Made by a program: the position numbers and the translations under genes. From Dehalococcoidales bacterium (lineage in GTDB: Bacteria; Chloroflexota; Dehalococcoidia; Dehalococcoidales; RBG-16-60-22), in the NCBI GenBank assembly GCA_030615475.1, contig JAUWZF010000101.1:1-5109 (forward strand): 5,109 nt of DNA, given 5' to 3'. The first letter of the stretch is position 1, and the number at the start of each line of letters is the position of its first letter. The notes beneath the pieces were generated by a model. It made no database searches, was not told the origin of the DNA, and worked only from the letters and a program-made list of their open reading frames with translations. Below, in pieces: positions 1 to 5,109 of this stretch.

Positions 1-839
1 AAGAAGCCATGCTGCGCACCGTCGGCTACGAGAACATCCTGAATGCCGAAATGAGGGTTATCGTTATGCCGGAAGGCAAAGACCCGGATGATGTTATCAG
101 GGAAGATATAAAGGCTTGGCAGGAGATGGTGGATAAGGCGATGCCGTTACTTGACTACATGTTTGAAAAGACCACTGCAAATCTCGACTTGACCACCGCC
201 AATGGCCAGAAGCAAGCAGGTGAAAAATTAGCACCTATTGTTGCAGATATAAAAGATACAATACGGTTGCCTCACTACATACAGAAACTAGCCTCACTGA
301 CAAGCAAAGATGTAAACACAATTAAGGCGGTAATAAGCGAGCTGAAACCAAAGCCTGTTAAACGCAAGACTTTAGAGCCAAAGCCGTCGCTTGCCCATGC
401 TTTACGCCCGCTGGTATCTACCCCCCGCGAAGAATACCTGCTGGCAATACTTCTGCAACACCCCACCCTCAAGAATGAAATAGAGGACCTCTCTCCCGAA
501 TACTTTGAAAGCAGTGAAAACCGGGAGATATTCAATGCCTGGCGGGAGGTCGATGATATATCTTCGTTAAAAGAAAAGCTCGACCCCGCCGTTCACGAGC
601 ATCTTGATGTTATAATAAACAGGAAGCTGCCGGAAACCAGAAACAATATCGAAAATAAGTTAAATGATAGTATCATGCGACTCAAGGAAAAATATCTTAA
701 AAACATGGCCGCCAGGAAAGCCGAGTCGGGCGAAGCCGATATCGACCCCGCCCGACTGGAAGAAGATGTACAAATCAGCGCCCAGTTGCGGGAGCTGGAC
801 GCCCGCAAGGGTCAGAAAAGAACCGGTGCACGGAGATAA
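1..839 (+). CDS. dnaG: DNA primase DnaG, C-terminal part (5' end outside window)
   Basis: DnaG makes the RNA primers for Okazaki fragments and is recruited to the fork by the replicative helicase DnaB. The frame is open from the first complete codon (base 3) to TAA at 837-839, giving about 278 visible residues of a protein that is usually near 600. The zinc-binding domain, the RNA polymerase core and most of the TOPRIM domain lie upstream of the window. What remains begins at the end of the TOPRIM region. Counting from the Met at base 9, the family motif [12 protein letters not shown] is at residues 20-31. The linker helices follow (about 35-110), then a Lys/Pro-rich hinge (113-125), then the helical DnaB-binding C-terminal domain (about 138-235), which starts [13 protein letters not shown]. 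The tail is charged. rpoD begins 2 bases after the stop, so the two genes are very probably co-transcribed and translationally coupled. Identity is secure; only the true start is unknown. Confidence 0.95.
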   Translation, partial: EAMLRTVGYENILNAEMRVIVMPEGKDPDDVIREDIKAWQEMVDKAMPLLDYMFEKTTANLDLTTANGQKQAGEKLAPIVADIKDTIRLPHYIQKLASLTSKDVNTIKAVISELKPKPVKRKTLEPKPSLAHALRPLVSTPREEYLLAILLQHPTLKNEIEDLSPEYFESSENREIFNAWREVDDISSLKEKLDPAVHEHLDVIINRKLPETRNNIENKLNDSIMRLKEKYLKNMAARKAESGEADIDPARLEEDVQISAQLRELDARKGQKRTGARR

Positions 840-841
840 TT

Positions 842-2374
<1,533 letters not shown>

Positions 2375-2377
2375 TAC

Positions 2378-3709
2378 CTACTTAAACATCCCCATGATAT
2401 TCCCGGGTAGTTTACCTTTGGCCCCCATCTTCATGAGCTTCTGCATCTGCTGGAACTGGTTGAGCAGCTGATTGACATCGTGGGTCCTGGTGCCGCTGCC
2501 GTTGGCGATACGCCGCCGCCGGCTCCCCCCGATAATGCCGGGATTTTGCCTTTCCCGGGGCGTCATCGAAAGTACGATAGCCTCGACCTTCTTTAATTGC
2601 TCTTCCTGGGCCCCGTCGGGAAGTCGACTGGCTATCTTGGACATCCCCGGCAGCATCTCGGCCAGCTGGGCAATCGGCCCCATCTTCTTGATGGCCTTCA
2701 GCTGCTCCAGGAAGTCCTCCAGGTTAAAACTGGCCGTCTTTACCTTCCTCTGCAGCTCCTGGGCCTTCTTCTCGTCGAGGGTCTTCTCCGCCTTTTCAAT
2801 GAACGTCAGGACGTCGCCCATGCCCAGGATTCGGGACGCCAGGCGGTCGGGATAGTATGGCTCGAAGGCATCCACCTTTTCCCCGATGCCGATGAACTTG
2901 ATGGGCACCCCGCTCACCCACCGGATAGAGAGCGCCGCCCCACCCCGCGCATCCCCGTCCATCTTGGTCAGGATGAGTCCCGTCAGGCTCACCCGGGCAT
3001 GAAACTCCTCGGCCGCCCGCACGGCGTCCTGCCCGGTCATGGCGTCTACAACAAGCAACACTTCATCAGGTTTCAACACTTTTTTGACCTGTTCCAGTTC
3101 CGCCATCATTTCGTTATCGATGTGGAGTCGACCCGCCGTATCGACGATGACGTAAGTAGCCGCCAGCTTCTTGGCATGGGACACGGCGTGGGCGCAGATA
3201 TCTTTGCTGGCCGTTTTGGGGTCTTCGCTGTACACCGGCACGTCGAGCTGCTTGCCCAGCGTCACCAGCTGCTCGATGGCGGCAAGGCGTCGGTTATCCG
3301 CGGCCACCAGCAGTGGGTTCTGCCCGGTATGTTTCAGGTGGAGCGCCAGCTTGGCAGCGGTGGTCGTCTTGCCGCTCCCCTGCAACCCCACCATCATGAT
3401 GACGGAAGGGGGCCGGGAGGCTTGCGTTAGTCGACTCCCCTCCCCGTCGCCGAGGGTGGTAATAAGCTCCTCGTTGACGATTTTGATTATCTGCTGGGCG
3501 GGGGTGATGCTCTCCAGGACTTCCGCCCCAAGAGAGCGTTCCTTAACCCGTGTGGTAAAATCCTTGACCACCTTGAAGTTGACATCCGCCTCCAGCAGGG
3601 CCAGCCGCACCTGCCGCATGGCCTCGTCGATATCTTTTTCGGTGAGCTTGCCGCGATTGCTTAAAAGGCGGAAGACATCGCCCAGCTTTTCACTGAGGAT
3701 TTCAAACAT
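2378..3709 (-). CDS. ffh: Signal recognition particle GTPase Ffh (SRP54)
   Basis: Ffh binds 4.5S/SRP RNA and hydrophobic signal sequences on ribosome-nascent chains, and delivers them to the receptor FtsY at the membrane. The protein has 443 residues, normal for the family. The N domain (about 1-90, with the ALLEADVN motif at 37-44) precedes the G domain. The G domain shows the P-loop GLQGSGKTT (108-116), the SRP insertion-box motif DNRRLAAIEQL (138-148), DTAGRLH (190-196), TKMDGDARGG (248-257) and GIGEK (274-278). The Met-rich M domain (about 325-443) contains the RNA-binding helix-turn-helix segment GSRRRRIANGSG (395-406) and ends in GNIMGMFK. The insertion box keeps D, R and AA but has R and L where Tyr/Phe and Pro/Ala are common. 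The ATG at 3709-3707 has no convincing Shine-Dalgarno sequence and lies 9 bases from a -10 box, which points to a leaderless mRNA. FtsY and the SRP RNA gene are not in the window. Confidence 0.97.
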   Translation of the reverse strand: MFEILSEKLGDVFRLLSNRGKLTEKDIDEAMRQVRLALLEADVNFKVVKDFTTRVKERSLGAEVLESITPAQQIIKIVNEELITTLGDGEGSRLTQASRPPSVIMMVGLQGSGKTTTAAKLALHLKHTGQNPLLVAADNRRLAAIEQLVTLGKQLDVPVYSEDPKTASKDICAHAVSHAKKLAATYVIVDTAGRLHIDNEMMAELEQVKKVLKPDEVLLVVDAMTGQDAVRAAEEFHARVSLTGLILTKMDGDARGGAALSIRWVSGVPIKFIGIGEKVDAFEPYYPDRLASRILGMGDVLTFIEKAEKTLDEKKAQELQRKVKTASFNLEDFLEQLKAIKKMGPIAQLAEMLPGMSKIASRLPDGAQEEQLKKVEAIVLSMTPRERQNPGIIGGSRRRRIANGSGTRTHDVNQLLNQFQQMQKLMKMGAKGKLPGNIMGMFK

Positions 3710-3718
3710 GACAGTTTA

Positions 3719-3748
3719 ATTGTAAGGGGAGAAGGGTAAGAGGGTCAA
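3719..3748 (-). promoter_or_regulatory. Sigma-70 type promoter of ffh, predicted leaderless or nearly so
   Basis: On the minus strand, TTGACC (3748-3743) is followed by an 18-base pyrimidine-rich spacer and TACAAT (3724-3719). These match TTGACA and TATAAT at five of six positions each. Only 9 bases separate the -10 box from the ffh ATG. Normal start-site spacing puts transcription initiation at about 3712-3709, so the 5' leader would be 0-3 bases. The absence of a Shine-Dalgarno sequence in this stretch fits that reading. Prediction from sequence only. Confidence 0.6.
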
Positions 3749-3844
3749 GCTATTATCCAACCCCATTTCTATAGTTATCTATTCCCACCCTGGCCACCCA
3801 GTTACATTCTCTGCTTATCCCGCAGGTTTTTCCATCCTACCCTT
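3749..3844. other. Intergenic stretch with no recognised feature
   Basis: These bases lie between the ffh promoter and repeat copy A, in a 321-base gap between divergent genes (3710-4030). I see no credible reading frame, tRNA, SRP RNA core motif or strong hairpin. The plus strand is pyrimidine-rich and contains TATAGT (3770-3775), but no gene sits immediately downstream to make a promoter there plausible. An upstream regulatory site for ffh could lie here; nothing in the sequence identifies one. Confidence 0.5.
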
Positions 3845-3940
3845 TTGGGGTGTCTAAGAGGGGCGCAGCCCCTCTTTCTTTATCTCCCCCTCTCCTGTGA
3901 AACCTCGTCAGGAGAGGGGGATTAAGGGGGTGAGGTAAAC
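3845..3940 (+). repeat. Double-hairpin intergenic repeat, copy A (intact)
   Basis: This unit of about 96 bases begins TTGGGG and ends GGGGGTGAGGTAAAC; a second copy lies at 5009-5105 in the same orientation. Hairpin 1 has perfect 9-base arms AAGAGGGGC / GCCCCTCTT (3856-3864 and 3868-3876) with loop GCA, followed by a T-rich run (TCTTT), so it looks like an intrinsic terminator on the plus strand. Hairpin 2 has perfect 12-base arms CCCCCTCTCCTG / CAGGAGAGGGGG with an 11-base loop (about 3886-3920). No plus-strand gene ends just upstream, so termination is unlikely to be its original purpose here. The two-copy structure suggests a dispersed, non-coding palindromic element of REP or MITE type. 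Genome-wide copy number cannot be judged from this window. Confidence 0.8.
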
Positions 3941-3984
3941 AAAATCCTCCTTCCCCCCAATACTTCTTAATACCCGCCCAAAGG

Positions 3985-3993
3985 TGCTACAAT
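3985..3993 (+). promoter_or_regulatory. Extended -10 promoter of first cupin gene
   Basis: TGCTACAAT combines the extended -10 dinucleotide TG with a five-of-six -10 hexamer (TACAAT, 3988-3993). The -35 region is poor (TTCTTA near 3964), as expected for extended -10 promoters. Start-site spacing predicts initiation at about 4000 and a 30-base leader carrying the Shine-Dalgarno sequence. The same nonamer occurs at nearly the same distance ahead of the second cupin gene, which strengthens both calls. Confidence 0.55.
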
Positions 3994-4030
3994 AGCGTTA
4001 CATTGAGCAAATTCCGGAGGAGGAGAAAAA

Positions 4031-4483
4031 ATGGCCGAAAGAAAATATGAGAAATATATCCTGTCCGATTTAAAACTCACGGAGTGGGCACGGAAATGGG
4101 ACAAAGAGCACCAGTATAATGAAAGGGCAACCCGCATATTATGGCTGGAAGATGAGATGATTAAAGGGGCTTTCAGTGTAATTTGCTCCTGGTACTGGAA
4201 AGCCACAGAGACGGAAGGTTCTCCAGCCCATGACCATGATTTCGATGAGGTAGTGGGTTTTATCGGCTGCGATCCTCAAAATCCTCAGGATTTAGGCGGA
4301 GAGGTGGAGTTCTGGCTGGAAAACGAGAAATATATGCTCACCAAGAGTTGCCTTATCTATGCTCCGGCGGGTTTAAGGCACTGTCCATTAATAGTAAAGA
4401 GAGTCGACCGGCCATTTTTATTCCTGGCAATTTCACTGACCAGCAAGTATGATAAAGATAACATCGTCTGGGCAGCACACTAG
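4031..4483 (+). CDS. Small cupin-fold protein, paralogue 1 (function unknown)
   Basis: A 150-residue protein, predicted soluble, with no signal peptide or membrane segment. It carries both halves of a cupin metal site. Motif 1 is HDHDFDE (HxHxxxE; His67, His69, Glu73), and motif 2 is PAGLRH (PxGxxH; His117), followed by CPL where many cupins have Asn. Between them is a conserved block, DPQNPQDLGGEVEFWLENEK (81-100), which the neighbouring gene shares. A bound divalent metal is therefore likely. Cupins range from dioxygenases and isomerases to sensory or storage proteins, so no reaction can be named. The ATG follows a strong purine run, GGAGGAGGAG (4016-4025), at good spacing. The gene appears richer in A/T-ending codons than its paralogue and the ffh/rpoD genes, which may mean a different history. 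It is separated from the next gene by 74 bases that contain a second promoter. Confidence 0.88.
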   Translation: MAERKYEKYILSDLKLTEWARKWDKEHQYNERATRILWLEDEMIKGAFSVICSWYWKATETEGSPAHDHDFDEVVGFIGCDPQNPQDLGGEVEFWLENEKYMLTKSCLIYAPAGLRHCPLIVKRVDRPFLFLAISLTSKYDKDNIVWAAH

Positions 4484-4490
4484 GCTGATA

Positions 4491-4502
4491 CAGGCTTGCC
4501 TG
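4491..4502. promoter_or_regulatory. Short inverted repeat ahead of second cupin promoter
   Basis: CAGGC-TT-GCCTG is a 5-base inverted repeat with a 2-base centre, 7 bases after the stop codon of the first cupin gene. It ends 7 bases before the extended -10 motif of the second, so it covers the place a -35 box would occupy. It could be an operator or just a chance palindrome. It is too short and lacks a T-run, so it is not a convincing terminator. Confidence 0.25.
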
Positions 4503-4509
4503 ACAAAGA

Positions 4510-4518
4510 TGCTACAAT
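4510..4518 (+). promoter_or_regulatory. Extended -10 promoter of second cupin gene
   Basis: TGCTACAAT repeats exactly the nonamer found ahead of the first cupin gene, and TA follows it in both. The -10 hexamer TACAAT is at 4513-4518, and the -35 position has no good match. Predicted initiation near 4525 gives a leader of about 33 bases, like that of paralogue 1. This suggests that the second gene can be expressed independently of the first. Confidence 0.55.
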
Positions 4519-4557
4519 ATCAATATACCCAGCTTAATTAGAAGGAGATTATGTAAA

Positions 4558-5103
4558 ATGTCTGATTCCAAATACGGCAAATACATCGTCACGGAGCTTA
4601 AAATACCGGAGGAAAAACAGAAAATCGCCGCGGATTATTCCAAATATGCCACCCGCATTCTCTGGATGGACGATAAGGTGGTGGACGGGGCCTTTCACAT
4701 GAACACCGCCTGGTACCTGAAAGCCGCCGCCACGCTGGAAAGCACCCCCCATGCCCATGACACCGACGAGATTATCGGCTTTTTCGGCAGCAACCCGCAG
4801 GACCCCTACGACCTCGGTGGGGAGATAGAAATCTGGCTGGAAGACGAAAAGCATATCATCACCAGCACCGCCATGTTATTCGTCCCGGGGGGGATGAAAC
4901 ACTGTCCCCTGATAATCAGGCGTGTCGACCGTCCCATCTTCCACTTCACCACCGTCACCGGCGGCCAGTACACCAAAGACAACACACATAATTTATACCA
5001 GATTTATCTTGGGGCTTTTAAGTGGGGCGGCCGCCCCTCTTTTTACTCGCCCCCCTCTCCTTTGACACCGCGTCTGGAGTGGGGGACACCGGGGGTGAGG
5101 TAG
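4558..5103 (+). CDS. Small cupin-fold protein, paralogue 2, with repeat-encoded C-terminal tail
   Basis: A 181-residue frame. Residues 1-142 align with the upstream paralogue, with about half of the core positions identical by hand count. The metal-site pattern is kept: HAHDTDE (His65, His67, Glu71) and PGGMKH (His115), then CPLI and RVDRP. The shared middle block reads NPQDPYDLGGEIEIWLEDEK (79-98). After KDN (140-142) homology ends. The paralogue stops 6 residues later, but this frame continues. Codons from about 151 to the TAG at 5101-5103 are the double-hairpin repeat (copy B), giving a low-complexity Pro/Gly/Trp tail. The tail is unlikely to belong to the cupin fold and may be unfolded or degraded. 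The start is set by AAGGAG (4542-4547), 10 bases ahead; an ATG-TAA minimal frame (4551-4556) lies between. Expression or function of the long form is uncertain, but the cupin body looks intact. Substrate unknown. Confidence 0.82.
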   Translation: MSDSKYGKYIVTELKIPEEKQKIAADYSKYATRILWMDDKVVDGAFHMNTAWYLKAAATLESTPHAHDTDEIIGFFGSNPQDPYDLGGEIEIWLEDEKHIITSTAMLFVPGGMKHCPLIIRRVDRPIFHFTTVTGGQYTKDNTHNLYQIYLGAFKWGGRPSFYSPPSPLTPRLEWGTPGVR

Positions 5104-5105
5104 AC
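5009..5105 (+). repeat. Double-hairpin intergenic repeat, copy B (degenerate, overlaps a gene end)
   Basis: This is the second copy of the element at 3845-3940, in the same orientation, alignable over its full length from TTGGGG to GGGGGTGAGGTAGAC. Hairpin 1 centres on the perfect palindrome GGGGCGGCCGCCCC (5024-5037), with a T-T mismatch and then further pairing outward (AAG with CTT) and a T-run. Hairpin 2 (about 5051-5085) keeps 10 pairs interrupted by another T-T mismatch and has a 15-base loop. Both mismatches come from the same A-to-T difference in the purine arm (5023 and 5080) relative to copy A. The repeat provides the final codons and stop of the second cupin gene. Confidence 0.8.
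5019..5044 (+). terminator. Possible intrinsic terminator inside the second cupin frame
   Basis: Hairpin 1 of repeat copy B has a very GC-rich stem built on GGGGCGGCCGCCCC, followed by TCTTTTT at 5038-5044. This is the layout of a rho-independent terminator on the plus strand. It follows the conserved cupin body but precedes the TAG at 5101, so a transcript ending here would lack a stop codon in this frame. Whether it works as a terminator in vivo is unknown. Confidence 0.4.
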
Positions 5106-5109
5106 AGCC

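Noticed and set aside
2597..3430. 277-codon plus-strand open frame antisense to ffh
   Set aside because: It lies wholly inside ffh, whose motifs are unambiguous. The antisense translation is rich in His, Gly, Leu and Arg with no recognisable domain, as expected from GC-rich codons read in reverse.
3749..3960. SRP (4.5S) RNA or tRNA gene near ffh
   Set aside because: I looked for the conserved SRP RNA core (GGAAGCAGCC-like) and for tRNA arms on both strands. Neither is present; the only strong structure is the repeat.
3967..4206. 79-codon minus-strand frame over the first cupin start
   Set aside because: It overlaps the well-supported cupin 1 coding region and its promoter, and it has no family resemblance.
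4500..4529. Alternative promoter CTGACA / TATACC ahead of cupin 2
   Set aside because: The -35 is good, but the -10 is only four of six, and the shared TGCTACAAT motif nearby explains both cupin genes better. It could still contribute.
4549..4854. 101-codon minus-strand frame inside cupin 2
   Set aside because: It is antisense to the conserved cupin core; its length follows from the codon use of the real gene.
3845..5105. CRISPR array or transposon with terminal inverted repeats
   Set aside because: There are only two repeat copies, in the same direction and over 1 kb apart with genes between them, and no transposase or cas gene.

Overview
The window reads as bacterial chromosome carrying core information-processing genes next to a small accessory patch. 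The 3' part of a dnaG primase gene is followed 2 bases later by a complete gene for the primary sigma factor (rpoD/sigA). This is the dnaG-rpoD half of the classic macromolecular synthesis operon. Facing it, with 3 bases between stop codons, is a complete ffh gene (signal recognition particle GTPase). The gene order, the long insert between sigma regions 1.2 and 2.1, the moderate GC content and the style of the downstream palindromic repeats suggest Chloroflexota, perhaps Dehalococcoidia. That assignment rests on recall, not on a search, and is only moderately secure.

Layout: 1-839 dnaG (5' end outside the window); 842-2374 rpoD; 2378-3709 ffh on the minus strand; 3710-4030 a 321-base divergent intergenic region holding the ffh promoter, a roughly 96-base double-hairpin repeat (copy A) and the promoter of the next gene; 4031-4483 and 4558-5103 two tandem, diverged paralogues of a small cupin-fold protein; 5009-5105 a second copy of the double-hairpin repeat (copy B).

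The left two thirds is ordinary housekeeping DNA: replication priming, promoter recognition and co-translational protein targeting. The right third is less ordinary. Two cupin paralogues, identical at about half of their aligned core positions by hand count, each carry their own matching extended -10 promoter (TGCTACAAT). They are bracketed by two same-orientation copies of a palindromic intergenic repeat. The downstream copy overlaps the end of the second cupin gene and supplies its last 30 or so codons and its stop codon. A terminator-like hairpin therefore lies inside the reading frame, before the stop. The ffh gene has a good -35/-10 pair so close to its ATG that its mRNA should be leaderless or nearly so.

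I see no rRNA, tRNA, CRISPR array, transposase or phage gene. The cupin pair has no identifiable substrate or pathway from sequence alone.
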